Assembly: GCF_019207085.1 (NCBI RefSeq) | Contig: NZ_JAATOM010000026.1 | Coordinates: forward strand, 1 to 64,000 | Source: Variovorax sp. dw_308 | Lineage (GTDB): Bacteria > Pseudomonadota > Gammaproteobacteria > Burkholderiales > Burkholderiaceae_C | Length of the DNA stretch: 64,000 nt | Reading direction: 5' to 3' | Shown here: positions 25,138 to 34,233 of the stretch, piece after piece | How positions within the stretch are numbered: position 1 is the first letter of the stretch | Layout of the letters: every line of letters begins with the position of its first letter | Notes under the pieces: model-generated | What the model was told of the DNA's origin: nothing | Seen by the model: only the letters and a program-made list of their open reading frames with translations | The model's database searches: none | Made by a program: the position numbers and the translations under genes

Positions 25138-25971
25138 ATGAACGAGCTACCCGACCCCGCCTTCGCCCTCTTGCGCCTCACGCAGCGCAATCCGCAGCAA
25201 CCGGTGCTGTTGCACAGGCAACAACGCGCCGATCCGGACACCAGGGCCGGCCTCACCGTGCAATGGGCCCGGCATCAGGACGAGGTGCACGCCGCGCAGC
25301 GACTGCGCCATGCCGTCTTCGTCGGGGAGATGGGCGCGCGCCTCAGCACGCCGCTCGCCGGCCACGACATCGACCTGTTCGACAACTTCTGCGAACACTT
25401 GCTGGTGCGTGACGAACGCAGTGGCGAGGTGATCGGCACCTACCGCCTGCTGACGCCCGCGCAGGCCCGCCGCGTCGGCGGCACCTACAGTGACACCGAA
25501 TTCGACCTGACCCGGCTGCGCGTCTTTCGCGAGCGCATGGTCGAGCTGGGTCGCGGTTGCGTCCATGCGGAGCATCGGCACGGCGGGGTGATCCTGGCCC
25601 TCTGGCGCGCGCTGGGCGACTTCATGACCCGCAACCAGCTCGACACCATGATGGGCAGCGCGAGCATCCCCATGAGCCACCTCGGCGTGCCGGGCGGCAA
25701 CGCGGCGGCCAGCATCTGGCGCCAGTTGTCGGCCACGCACATGGCGCCGGTGCAATACCAGGTGCAGCCGCGCCTGCCGTTGCCGGTGGACCGGCTCGAC
25801 GGCAGCCTGGAAGTCGACCCGCCGGCGCTCATCAAGGGCTACCTGCGCATGGGCGCCAAGTTGCTCGGCCCACCGGCCTGGGACCCTGATTTCAACAGCG
25901 CCGACCTGCCGATGCTGGTGCGCATCGACGACCTGCCGTCGCGCGCCCGTCGGCACTTCCTCGAGCGCTGA
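25138..25971 (+). CDS. GNAT-like N-acyltransferase (OlsB/hemolysin-like)
   Basis: A 277-aa protein of the OlsB family, which transfers acyl chains from acyl-ACP to ornithine in ornithine-lipid synthesis. Evidence is RLRHAVFVGEMGA, the FDNFCEHLLVRDE acidic block, GEVIGTYRLLTP and ELGRGCVHAEHR followed by LWRALGDF. Ornithine lipids replace phospholipids in phosphate-starved cells, which fits the position next to ppk1 and the pst operon. No OlsA partner is in the window, so the exact product is inferred. Confidence 0.75.
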   Translation: MNELPDPAFALLRLTQRNPQQPVLLHRQQRADPDTRAGLTVQWARHQDEVHAAQRLRHAVFVGEMGARLSTPLAGHDIDLFDNFCEHLLVRDERSGEVIGTYRLLTPAQARRVGGTYSDTEFDLTRLRVFRERMVELGRGCVHAEHRHGGVILALWRALGDFMTRNQLDTMMGSASIPMSHLGVPGGNAAASIWRQLSATHMAPVQYQVQPRLPLPVDRLDGSLEVDPPALIKGYLRMGAKLLGPPAWDPDFNSADLPMLVRIDDLPSRARRHFLER

Positions 25972-25990
25972 ACGCCGCGCCAACTTGTGG

Positions 25991-26019
25991 CTGTCATGAA
26001 ACCGTCATACGCTTGTCAT
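25991..26019 (+). promoter_or_regulatory. Pho box (three half-sites) upstream of ppk1
   Basis: CTGTCAT (25991), CCGTCAT (26002) and TTGTCAT (26013) are spaced exactly 11 bp apart, matching the PhoB-binding repeat. It lies 51 bp before the ppk1 start. Confidence 0.85.
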
Positions 26020-26069
26020 ACGGTCAGGCAAAGCCGTATTTCAAGGCGACTTGACCCAGAATCGACCCC

Positions 26070-28205
26070 ATGCTCACCGCAGCCGAAGATCCCACTCGAA
26101 AAGAATTTGCCCAATCCGCATCGGCCACGCTTGCAGCGCTTACGCCGCTCGACCGCGACCATGCCATCCTCGCTTTCAACAGGCGCGTGCTCGACTGGGC
26201 CTACCGGCCCGAAATACCGCTGATCGAGCGCCTGCGCTACCTCTGCATCGTGTCGTCCAACCTCGACGAGTTCTTCGAAGTCCGCGTCGCGCCGCACCTG
26301 ATCGCGGCCGATGCCGGCGACCGCAAGGGCAACTACACGGTGGAATCCTTCGACGCGTTGGCCACCGCCTCGCACGGACTCGTGGCGCAGCAGTACGCGC
26401 TCTACAACGACGAACTGATGCCTGCCTTCGCCGCGCACGGCATCCGCATGATTTCGCACGGCGAGCGCAACCCCGCGCAACGCAAGTGGGTGCATGAATA
26501 CTTCGAGCGCGAAGTGCGCCCGCTGCTCATTCCGGTGGGACTCGATCCGGCGCATCCCTTCCCGCAGGTGGCCAACAAGTCGCTCAACTTCATCGTGCGC
26601 CTCGCGGGCAAGGATGCCTTCGGCCGCGACAACCCGATTGCCATCGTCAAGATACCGCGCGTGCTGCCGCGCGTGGTGCGCATGCCGGCCAAGATCTCGG
26701 GCGGCCAGAACCTCTGCATGCCCATCTCCAGCATCGTGCGCGCCCATCTGGCCAGCCTGTTTCCAGGGCGCGAGATGGGCGACTTCTCCCAGTTCCGGGT
26801 CACGCGGCATTCCGACCTCGCGGTCGACGAGGAAGACGTGAAGAACCTGCGCACCGCGTTGCGGCAGGGCTTGCAGCATCGCCACTTCGGGCAGGCGGTG
26901 CGGCTGGAGGTGTCGGCCAGTTGCGCGGAGTCGCTCGCCGGCTTCCTGATGGCGCAGTTCAACCTGCCGGCGCAGGCGCTGTACCGTGTGCATGGCCCGG
27001 TGAACCTCGCGCGCCTCACGCAGTTCATCGACTTGATCGATGCGCCGGCGCTGCTGTTTCCGGCCTACCAGCCTTCGTATCCCGTGGCGTTGTCGCCGGT
27101 GCAACCCATCTTCGAGCAACTGCAGGCTGGCGATGTATTGGTCCACCAGCCCTTCGAGAGCTTCGACGGCGTGATCGCCTTCCTGCGCGAGGCCGTGTAC
27201 GACCCGGCCGTGCTCGCCATCAAGCAGACCATCTACCGCACCGGCACCGACTCGGCGCTGATGGACCTGCTGCGCGAAGCCGTGCGGCGCGGCAAGGAAG
27301 TGACCGTGGTCGTGGAGTTGAAGGCGCGCTTCGACGAGGAGGCCAACATCAACTGGGCCGAGATGCTGGAGTCGATCGGCGCGCAGGTGGTGTACGGCGT
27401 GGTCGGGCTCAAGACGCATGCCAAGATGATGCTCATCACGCGCCGCGAGGGAAACAAGCTGCGCCGCTACGGCCACCTGGCGACCGGCAACTACAACCCG
27501 CGCACCGCGAGGCTCTACACCGACATCAGCCACCTCACGGCCGACCCGCTGCTCACCGCGGACATGGAGGCCGTGTTCGTGCACATGGCCGGCCAGAACA
27601 AGGTGCCCAAGCTCCATCGCATGTGGCTGGCGCCCTTCGACCTGCACAAGAACACGATGGCGCAGATCGATGCGCTCGGCGCGGCCGCGGCCGCCGGCAA
27701 GCCGACGCGCCTCGTCGCAAAGATGAATGCGCTGACCGACGAGGCGCTGATCGCGGCGCTCGTGCGAGCGGGGCAGAAGGGCGTGAAGATCGACCTGATC
27801 GTGCGCAGCGCCTGCACCCTGCCGGCGCAGGTGCCGGGCCTGACGGACAACATCCGCGTGCGCTCGATCATCGGCCGCTTCCTGGAGCATTCGCGCGTCT
27901 TCTACTACCGCATCGGCGAGGACGAAAGCCTCTACCTGTCGAGCGCCGACTGGATGAACCGCAACATGATGCGGCGCATCGAGATCGCCTGGCCCGTGAC
28001 CGACCCCGTGCTGCGGCAGCGCATCATCGACGAATGCCTGGTGGCCTACCTTTACGACGGGCGCGATGCCTGGGAACTCGAGGCCAACGGCGCCTATCGA
28101 CGCGTCGACCGCGACCCGCGCGGCACCGAGGGCCATGGCGCGCAGGACGCGCTCATGGGCCGCTATGCCTCGCGCGGCCTGAGCCGTGCCGCGGCGCGAG
28201 ACTGA
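26070..28205 (+). CDS. ppk1: polyphosphate kinase 1
   Basis: A 711-aa enzyme that makes polyphosphate from ATP. The N-terminal domain has NRRVLDWA and RLRYLCIVSSNLDEFFEVR. The catalytic phospho-His is His469 in YGHLATGNYNPRTARLYTD, the second key His is His607 in RFLEHSRVFYY, and SADWMNRNMMRRIE closes the active site. A Pho box stands directly upstream. The stop is 19 bp before sixA. Confidence 0.95.
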   Translation: MLTAAEDPTRKEFAQSASATLAALTPLDRDHAILAFNRRVLDWAYRPEIPLIERLRYLCIVSSNLDEFFEVRVAPHLIAADAGDRKGNYTVESFDALATASHGLVAQQYALYNDELMPAFAAHGIRMISHGERNPAQRKWVHEYFEREVRPLLIPVGLDPAHPFPQVANKSLNFIVRLAGKDAFGRDNPIAIVKIPRVLPRVVRMPAKISGGQNLCMPISSIVRAHLASLFPGREMGDFSQFRVTRHSDLAVDEEDVKNLRTALRQGLQHRHFGQAVRLEVSASCAESLAGFLMAQFNLPAQALYRVHGPVNLARLTQFIDLIDAPALLFPAYQPSYPVALSPVQPIFEQLQAGDVLVHQPFESFDGVIAFLREAVYDPAVLAIKQTIYRTGTDSALMDLLREAVRRGKEVTVVVELKARFDEEANINWAEMLESIGAQVVYGVVGLKTHAKMMLITRREGNKLRRYGHLATGNYNPRTARLYTDISHLTADPLLTADMEAVFVHMAGQNKVPKLHRMWLAPFDLHKNTMAQIDALGAAAAAGKPTRLVAKMNALTDEALIAALVRAGQKGVKIDLIVRSACTLPAQVPGLTDNIRVRSIIGRFLEHSRVFYYRIGEDESLYLSSADWMNRNMMRRIEIAWPVTDPVLRQRIIDECLVAYLYDGRDAWELEANGAYRRVDRDPRGTEGHGAQDALMGRYASRGLSRAAARD

Positions 28206-28224
28206 TTTTTTTTCGAGGACACAG

Positions 28225-28686
28225 ATGGATTTGATTTTCTGGCGCCATGCCGAGGCCGACGACTGGACCGAAGGCTGCGACGACATGCAACGCTCGCTCA
28301 CCTCGCGCGGCGAGAAGCAGGCCAAGCGCATGGCCGGATGGCTCGACCGCCAGTTGCCCGAGGGCACCCGCATCATGTCGAGCCCGGCGCGGCGCTGCGA
28401 GCAGACTGTGCTGGCGCTGGGCCGCAAGTACAAGCTGCGGGAGGAACTCAGCCCGGGCACGACGGGCGATGAAGTGTTGGCTGCCGCCGGCTGGCCGAAT
28501 GGCAAGTCGGTGGTTCTGATCGTCGGGCACCAGCCCTCGCTGGGCCAGTCGATTGCGCAACTGATCGGCTTGAGCGCGGAGAGTTGCCCCGTGCGCAAGG
28601 GCTCCGTCTGGTGGCTCCGCGCCCGTGAGCGCGATGGGGACGTGCAGACGATCGTGGTCGGGGTGCAGTCGCCCGAACTCCTGTAG
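28225..28686 (+). CDS. sixA: SixA-type histidine phosphatase
   Basis: A 153-aa member of the phosphohistidine phosphatase branch of the histidine phosphatase superfamily. Catalytic RHA (WRHAEAD, residues 7-9), SSPARRC and the second-His segment IVGHQPSLGQ are intact. In E. coli SixA dephosphorylates HPr-like proteins; here its place between ppk1 and ppx suggests a phosphate-linked role. ATG at 28225 follows CGAGGAC. It is convergent with ppx, with stops 1-2 bp apart. Confidence 0.85.
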   Translation: MDLIFWRHAEADDWTEGCDDMQRSLTSRGEKQAKRMAGWLDRQLPEGTRIMSSPARRCEQTVLALGRKYKLREELSPGTTGDEVLAAAGWPNGKSVVLIVGHQPSLGQSIAQLIGLSAESCPVRKGSVWWLRARERDGDVQTIVVGVQSPELL

Positions 28687-28687
28687 C

Positions 28688-30208
28688 TCAGCAGCCGCGC
28701 AGCGTCACGGCCCAATCGGTCTTCTGCCAGGCGACGACTTCCTCGCGCAGCAAGTGCGCCGATTGCGGAAACTCTTCTGCCCAGCCGGCGCGCGCCGTGA
28801 TGCCGAAGGTTCTGCTGGCCGGCGCGGCGAGCTTCAATGCGTCGGCGTGCGGGTCGCGCCGGGCGTGGCACAGGATCACCGCGAGGCGCAGCGCGAGGAG
28901 TTGGCGCGCGAAGACTTCATCGTCCAGGATCAGCCCCAGCTTGCGCAGCTTGCCCCGATGCCCCAGCACGAGTTGGCCCAGCGCGTGCATCTCGTTGACC
29001 GCGAAGCCCGGCGCGTCGGTGTTGTCGAGGATGTAGGCACCGTGCTTGTGATATTCACTGTGCGAGATCTGCGTGCCGATCTCGTGCAGTTGCGCGGCCC
29101 AGGCCAACTTGCGCAGCGCCCGTCCGGCGCGGCTCGTGGTCTGGCCGCCGCGCGCCGCGGGGTCGAGCTGCACATAAAGTGCCGCGGCCGCATCGCCGAC
29201 CCTGCGGGCTTGCGCGGCATCCACCTGGAAGCGCGAAGCCAGCCGCGTGACGGTACGGGCACGCAAGTCGGCAACACCTTCGTCCCGCTCCAGCAACTCG
29301 TAGAGAACACCGTGCCGCAGCGCGCCTTGGGCGACGTGCATTTCCTCGATGTCGAGCAGGTCGAACACCGCGCGCAGTACGCTCACGCCGCCGCCGATCA
29401 CGGCCTTGCGGTCTTCGCGCATGCCTTCCATGCGCAGCCTGTCGGCATTGCCGGCCTTCAGCAGCCGGTCGACCAGCCAGGCGAGGCCAGTGCGGGTCAC
29501 CAGGCCCGGCGGCGCCACGCCCGCCACCGCCAGCACATCACCCACGGCACCGATGGTGCCTGAAGCGCCATAGGCTTCGTCCCATCGGTCGCGGGCGTAG
29601 AGCGACAGTGCTTCGTCGAGCACGGCAGTGGCGGCGATCTGCGCGGCGCGGAATGCCGCCGGCGTGAACTGGCCCTTCTCGAAATACTTCATCGACCAGG
29701 CAACGCTGCCGACCCGGTAGGACTCCATGATGTCGGCTTGCAGCGCCCGGCCCAGGATCATTTCGGTCGAGCGGCCGCCGATGTCGACCACCAGTCGGCG
29801 TTCCTGCTCGGACGCGTCGGTCTGCGGCAGCATGTGCGCCACACCCTGGTAGATCAGCCGCGCCTCTTCACGCCCCGGTATCACGTCGATGCCGAAGCCC
29901 AGGATGGTGCGCGCGCGCAGCAGGAACTCGTCGCGGTTGCGCGCCTCGCGCAAGGTCTGCGTGGCCACGGCGCGGACCTGCGAACCCCTGAAACCAGCCA
30001 GGCGCTCGCCAAAACGCGCCAAGGCGTCCCAGCCGCGCTGCATGGCATCGGGCGTGAGGTTGCGTGCGCTGTCGAGGCCGTTGCCCTGGCGCACGGTCTC
30101 TTTCAAATATTCGGTGCGGTGGATTTGGCCGTGATCCAACTGGCCGATCTCAAGGCGGAAGCTGTTGGAGCCGAGGTCGACTGCGGCCAGACGGGTGCCG
30201 TTTTGCAT
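28688..30208 (-). CDS. ppx: exopolyphosphatase (Ppx/GppA family)
   Basis: A 506-aa protein that removes terminal phosphate from polyphosphate (or pppGpp). The ASKHA nucleotide-binding signature AAVDLGSNSFRLEIG is at residues 8-22, VVDIGGRSTEMILG forms the second phosphate loop and the HD-like domain with LHEIG and ILDNTD follows after residue 370. ATG at 30208 begins MQNGTRLAAVDLG. It faces ppk1-sixA and backs onto pstS. Confidence 0.92.
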   Translation of the reverse strand: MQNGTRLAAVDLGSNSFRLEIGQLDHGQIHRTEYLKETVRQGNGLDSARNLTPDAMQRGWDALARFGERLAGFRGSQVRAVATQTLREARNRDEFLLRARTILGFGIDVIPGREEARLIYQGVAHMLPQTDASEQERRLVVDIGGRSTEMILGRALQADIMESYRVGSVAWSMKYFEKGQFTPAAFRAAQIAATAVLDEALSLYARDRWDEAYGASGTIGAVGDVLAVAGVAPPGLVTRTGLAWLVDRLLKAGNADRLRMEGMREDRKAVIGGGVSVLRAVFDLLDIEEMHVAQGALRHGVLYELLERDEGVADLRARTVTRLASRFQVDAAQARRVGDAAAALYVQLDPAARGGQTTSRAGRALRKLAWAAQLHEIGTQISHSEYHKHGAYILDNTDAPGFAVNEMHALGQLVLGHRGKLRKLGLILDDEVFARQLLALRLAVILCHARRDPHADALKLAAPASRTFGITARAGWAEEFPQSAHLLREEVVAWQKTDWAVTLRGC

Positions 30209-30334
30209 TGGATGTGTGTGGCTGGTGGGCTTCGATGGTAAGCCCGGGTGAAATCCGGGTTGCCGAATCTGCATTCGGCTCCCGATCCCGCATTCTCATG
30301 GATCACATGACAGCTCTGTGACACGCCGCCAACG

Positions 30335-30352
30335 ATGTCATATGGCTGTCAC
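30335..30352 (+). promoter_or_regulatory. Pho box upstream of pstS
   Basis: ATGTCAT (30335) and CTGTCAC (30346) stand 11 bp apart, a PhoB-binding pair 65 bp before the pstS start. It probably drives the whole pst-pho operon. Confidence 0.75.
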
Positions 30353-30416
30353 ACAAGCTTTCTAGAGTCCCGGCAAGCCCTGAATAAGGGTTTGCATCTA
30401 CTCCTAAGGAAGCTTC

Positions 30417-31463
30417 ATGAAAACGACGATCCAATTCGCAACTGCCGGCCTCGTGGTTGCGGCTTTTGCCTCTGTTCCCGCCTTCGCCCAGAACGTTACC
30501 GGCGCCGGCGCCAGCTTCCCCGCACCGCTGTATTCCAAGTGGGCCAGCGACTTCAACAAGGCCACAGGCACGCAAGTCAACTACCAGTCAGTCGGCTCGG
30601 GCGCCGGCATCAAGCAGATCGAGGCCAAGACGGTCGACTTCGGCGCATCGGACATGCCGCTCACCGACGACGAACTCAAGGCCAAGGGCCTGATGCAGTT
30701 TCCCACCGTCATCGGCGGCGTGATCCCGGTGGTCAACATCGCCGGCGTCAAGCCGGGTGACCTCAAGCTCAACGGCACCGTGCTGGCCGACATCTACCTC
30801 GGCAAGATCACCAAGTGGAGCGATCCCGCCATCAAGGCGCTGAACGGTTCGCTCGCCTTGCCCGACGCCGCCATCGCCCCGGTTCGCCGCGCCGACGGTT
30901 CGGGCACCAGCTTCCTCTTCACCAACTACCTGAGCAAGGTCAACGCCGACTGGAAGAGCAAGGTAGGCGAAGGCACGGCGGTCAACTGGCCTGTGGGCAC
31001 CGGCGGCAAGGGCAACGAGGGCGTGGCCCAGTTCGTCAAGCAGTTGCCCAACTCGATCGGCTATGTCGAGTACGCCTATGTGAAGCAGAACAAGATGGTC
31101 TACGCGCAGATGCAGAACGCGGCCGGCACCATGGTCACGCCCGATGACAGCGCCTTCAAGGCGGCAGCGGCCAACGCCGACTGGAACAAGACCTTCTACC
31201 AGGTGCTGACCAACCAGCAAGGCAAGGACGCCTGGCCGATCACCGGCGCCACCTTCATCCTGATGCAGAAGGTGCAGGAAAAGCCGGCCAACGGGACCAG
31301 CGTGCTGCGCTTCTTCGACTGGGCCTTCAAGAGCGGCGACAAGACGGCCGACGACCTCGACTACGTGCCGATGCCCGACGGCGTGAAGACGGCGATCACC
31401 AAGGCCTGGGGCGAGGTCAAGGACGCATCGGGCAAGCCCGTCGCGCCTGCGCTGGTCAAGTAA
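30417..31463 (+). CDS. pstS: periplasmic phosphate-binding protein
   Basis: A 348-aa PstS with a signal peptide (residues 1-24, AFA-QN). GAGASFPAPLYSKWASDF, SVGSGAGIKQIEAKTVDFGASD and RRADGSGTSFLFTNYL supply the phosphate-binding loops. It delivers phosphate to PstCAB. First gene of pstS-pstC-pstA-pstB-phoU-phoB-phoR, with GGAAG before ATG. Confidence 0.96.
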   Translation: MKTTIQFATAGLVVAAFASVPAFAQNVTGAGASFPAPLYSKWASDFNKATGTQVNYQSVGSGAGIKQIEAKTVDFGASDMPLTDDELKAKGLMQFPTVIGGVIPVVNIAGVKPGDLKLNGTVLADIYLGKITKWSDPAIKALNGSLALPDAAIAPVRRADGSGTSFLFTNYLSKVNADWKSKVGEGTAVNWPVGTGGKGNEGVAQFVKQLPNSIGYVEYAYVKQNKMVYAQMQNAAGTMVTPDDSAFKAAAANADWNKTFYQVLTNQQGKDAWPITGATFILMQKVQEKPANGTSVLRFFDWAFKSGDKTADDLDYVPMPDGVKTAITKAWGEVKDASGKPVAPALVK

Positions 31464-31478
31464 GTCGGAGCGGCGCGT

Positions 31479-32555
31479 GTGAGCAGCACACCGTTGGAGC
31501 GCGCGCCGACCACGTCACTGTCGGAGTCATCCTTGTCATCCACATTTCCTGCCAACGCCCGCGCGCTTGACCTTGCGGCCGAACGTGCGACGCTCACGCC
31601 GCCGCCCGCCAAGCGCCCGCGCACCGGTGCGTTGACCGACCGGTTGTTCGGCTGGGCCGCGAAGGGCGCCGCGCTGCTGACGCTGGCGCTGCTGTTCGGC
31701 ATCCTGCTGTCGCTGCTGGCCGGCGCCTGGCCCGCCATTTCGAAGTACGGCCTCGGCTTCCTGACCAGCACGGTCTGGGACCCGGTGCAGGACGAGTACG
31801 GCGGCCTCGTGATGATCTACGGCACGCTGGCCACTTCGGCGATCGCGCTGGTGATCGCCGTGCCGGTGAGCTTCGGCATTGCGCTGTTCCTCACCGAGCT
31901 GTCGCCGGCCTGGCTGAAGCGCCCGCTGGGCACGGCCATCGAGTTGCTTGCCGCAGTGCCTTCCATCGTCTACGGCATGTGGGGCCTGCTGGTGTTCGGG
32001 CCGATCCTCAGCGCCTACGTACAGCAACCCTTGCAACAGTTGCTTGGCGGCGTGCCGTACCTCGGTGCGCTGGTGTCCGGTCCGCCGGTGGGCATCGGCA
32101 TCCTCTCGGCCGGCATCATCCTGGCCATCATGATCATCCCGTTCATCGCCTCGGTGATGCGCGACGTGTTCGAGGTGACGCCGCCGCTCCTGAAGGAGTC
32201 GGCCTATGGGCTCGGCTCGACCACCTGGGAGGTCGTCTCCAAGGTGGTGCTGCCGTACACCAAGGCGGGTGTCGTCGGCGGCATCATGCTCGGCCTCGGC
32301 CGCGCACTGGGCGAGACCATGGCGGTGACCTTCGTGATCGGCAACACCAACCAGCTCAACTCGCTGTCGGTCTTCGAGGCGGCGAACAGCATTACCTCGG
32401 CACTGGCCAACGAGTTTGCCGAAGCCGGCGCCGGCATGCACCAGGCGGCGTTGATGTACCTCGGCCTCGTGCTGTTCTTCATCACCTTCGTGGTGCTGTC
32501 GCTGTCGAAGCTGCTGCTGCAGCGCATGCAGAAGAGTGAAGGGAAGAAGGCATGA
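31479..32555 (+). CDS. pstC: phosphate ABC transporter permease PstC
   Basis: A 358-aa inner-membrane permease. A ~45-residue Ser/Ala-rich cytosolic N-terminus precedes six membrane helices. The EAA loop is FEVTPPLLKESAYGLGSTTWEVV, and GRALGETMAVTFVIGN is conserved in PstC. It starts with GTG, 15 bp after pstS, and overlaps pstA by 4 bp (ATGA). Confidence 0.93.
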   Translation: MSSTPLERAPTTSLSESSLSSTFPANARALDLAAERATLTPPPAKRPRTGALTDRLFGWAAKGAALLTLALLFGILLSLLAGAWPAISKYGLGFLTSTVWDPVQDEYGGLVMIYGTLATSAIALVIAVPVSFGIALFLTELSPAWLKRPLGTAIELLAAVPSIVYGMWGLLVFGPILSAYVQQPLQQLLGGVPYLGALVSGPPVGIGILSAGIILAIMIIPFIASVMRDVFEVTPPLLKESAYGLGSTTWEVVSKVVLPYTKAGVVGGIMLGLGRALGETMAVTFVIGNTNQLNSLSVFEAANSITSALANEFAEAGAGMHQAALMYLGLVLFFITFVVLSLSKLLLQRMQKSEGKKA

Positions 32556-33436
32556 CGACTGCCGAGAAACTGTTGGCCGCCAAGGCGCTCAACGAAACGC
32601 GCGCGGCAAAGTTCGCGACCCGCAAGCTCGTCAACCAGATCGCGCTCACGCTGTCATTGGCGGCCATGGCATTCGGCGTGTTCTGGCTCGTGTGGATCCT
32701 CTGGGAAACGCTGCGCCAGGGCATCGGGGGCCTGGCGATCGCCACTTTCACGGAGATGACGCCGCCGCCGAACGAGGCTGGCGGTATCGCCAACGCGATC
32801 TTCGGCTCGCTGGTGATGGTGGCCATGGCCACCTTCGTCGGCACGCCGATCGGCATCATGGCCGGCATCTACCTCGCGGAGTACAACCCGAAGGGCTGGC
32901 TGTCGAGCGTGACGCGCTTCGTCAACGACATCCTGCTGTCGGCGCCATCGATCGTGATCGGCTTGTTCGTCTATGCGGTGGTGGTGGCGTACTTCAAGAC
33001 CTTCTCGGGCCTGGCGGGTGCACTGGCGCTGGCGCTGATCGTGATCCCGGTGGTGATCCGCACCACCGAGAACATGCTGCAACTCGTGCCGCCGGGACTG
33101 CGTGAGGCGGCCTATGCGCTCGGCACGCCGAAGTGGAAGGTCATCATCAGCATCACGCTGCGCGCGGCACGCGCCGGCGTCGTCACCGGCATCCTGCTGG
33201 CCGTGGCCCGCATCGCCGGCGAAACGGCGCCGTTGCTGTTCACGGCGCTGAACAACCAGTTCTGGACCGCCGACATCTCGCAGCCGATGGCCAGCCTGCC
33301 AGTGACCATCTTCAAGTTCGCGATGAGCCCGTACGAGAACTGGCAGCAACTGGCCTGGGCCGGCGTGTTCCTGATCACGGTCGCGGTGCTCGGCCTCAAC
33401 ATCCTCGCGCGAGTCCTCACGCGCAACAAGCTTTGA
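32552..33436 (+). CDS. pstA: phosphate ABC transporter permease PstA
   Basis: A 294-aa inner-membrane permease with six helices. GTPIGIMAGIYLAEY and the EAA loop LVPPGLREAAYALGTPKWKV, followed by ARIAGETAPLLFTALN, identify PstA. It overlaps pstC by 4 bp, and pstB follows 8 bp later. Confidence 0.94.
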   Translation: MTTAEKLLAAKALNETRAAKFATRKLVNQIALTLSLAAMAFGVFWLVWILWETLRQGIGGLAIATFTEMTPPPNEAGGIANAIFGSLVMVAMATFVGTPIGIMAGIYLAEYNPKGWLSSVTRFVNDILLSAPSIVIGLFVYAVVVAYFKTFSGLAGALALALIVIPVVIRTTENMLQLVPPGLREAAYALGTPKWKVIISITLRAARAGVVTGILLAVARIAGETAPLLFTALNNQFWTADISQPMASLPVTIFKFAMSPYENWQQLAWAGVFLITVAVLGLNILARVLTRNKL

Positions 33437-33444
33437 AAGACAAC

Positions 33445-34224
33445 ATGTCCGCCACACTCGCGCAACCCGCGCGCTCCAAGATCTCGGTCAAGGACCTGAA
33501 CTTCTATTACGGCAAGTTCCACGCGCTCAAGGGCATCAACCTCGAGATCCCGGAGAACAAGGTCACGGCCTTCATCGGCCCGTCGGGCTGCGGCAAGTCG
33601 ACCTTGCTGCGCACCTTCAACCGCATGTTCGAGCTATACCCCGAGCAGCGCGCCGAAGGCACGATCGCGCTCGACGGCGAGAACCTGCTCACCAGCAAGC
33701 AGGACGTGGCGCTGATCCGCGCCAAGGTCGGCATGGTGTTCCAGAAGCCGACGCCATTCCCGATGTCGATCTACGACAACATCGCGTTCGGCGTGAAGCT
33801 GTTCGAGAACCTCAGTGCCAGCGACATGGACGACCGCGTCGAGTGGGCCCTCAAGAAGGCCGCGCTGTGGACCGAAGTGCGCGACAAGCTGCAGCAGAGC
33901 GGCTCCGGGCTCTCTGGCGGCCAGCAGCAGCGCCTGTGCATCGCACGCGGCATCGCGATCAAGCCCGAAGTACTATTGCTCGACGAGCCATGCTCCGCGC
34001 TCGACCCGATCTCCACCGCAAAGATCGAGGAGCTCATCGCCGAACTGAAGAGCGAATACACGGTAGTCATCGTGACTCACAACATGCAGCAGGCGGCGCG
34101 TTGCAGCGACTACACGGCGTACATGTACCTGGGCGACCTGATCGAGTTTGGCGCGACGGAGCAGATGTTCTTCAAGCCGAAGCGCAAGGAAACCGAGGAC
34201 TACATCACCGGCAGGTTTGGTTAA
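33445..34224 (+). CDS. pstB: phosphate ABC transporter ATPase PstB
   Basis: A 259-aa ABC ATPase. Walker A is GPSGCGKST (residues 45-53), the Q-loop VFQKPTPFPMSIYDN is PstB-specific, the signature is LSGGQQQR, Walker B is LLLDEPCSALD and the switch His is in VTHNMQQAARCSDYTAY. It energises PstCA and signals to PhoU/PhoR. ATG at 33445 is used; it has only a weak ribosome site, as expected for coupled translation. Confidence 0.96.
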   Translation: MSATLAQPARSKISVKDLNFYYGKFHALKGINLEIPENKVTAFIGPSGCGKSTLLRTFNRMFELYPEQRAEGTIALDGENLLTSKQDVALIRAKVGMVFQKPTPFPMSIYDNIAFGVKLFENLSASDMDDRVEWALKKAALWTEVRDKLQQSGSGLSGGQQQRLCIARGIAIKPEVLLLDEPCSALDPISTAKIEELIAELKSEYTVVIVTHNMQQAARCSDYTAYMYLGDLIEFGATEQMFFKPKRKETEDYITGRFG

Positions 34225-34233
34225 GGACACCAC

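Noticed and set aside
26016..28871. Very long open frame (951 codons) antisense to ppk1
   Set aside because: It mirrors ppk1 codon by codon, has no motif and is a by-product of high GC; similar long antisense frames at 2132-3829 and 36813-38429 were dropped for the same reason.
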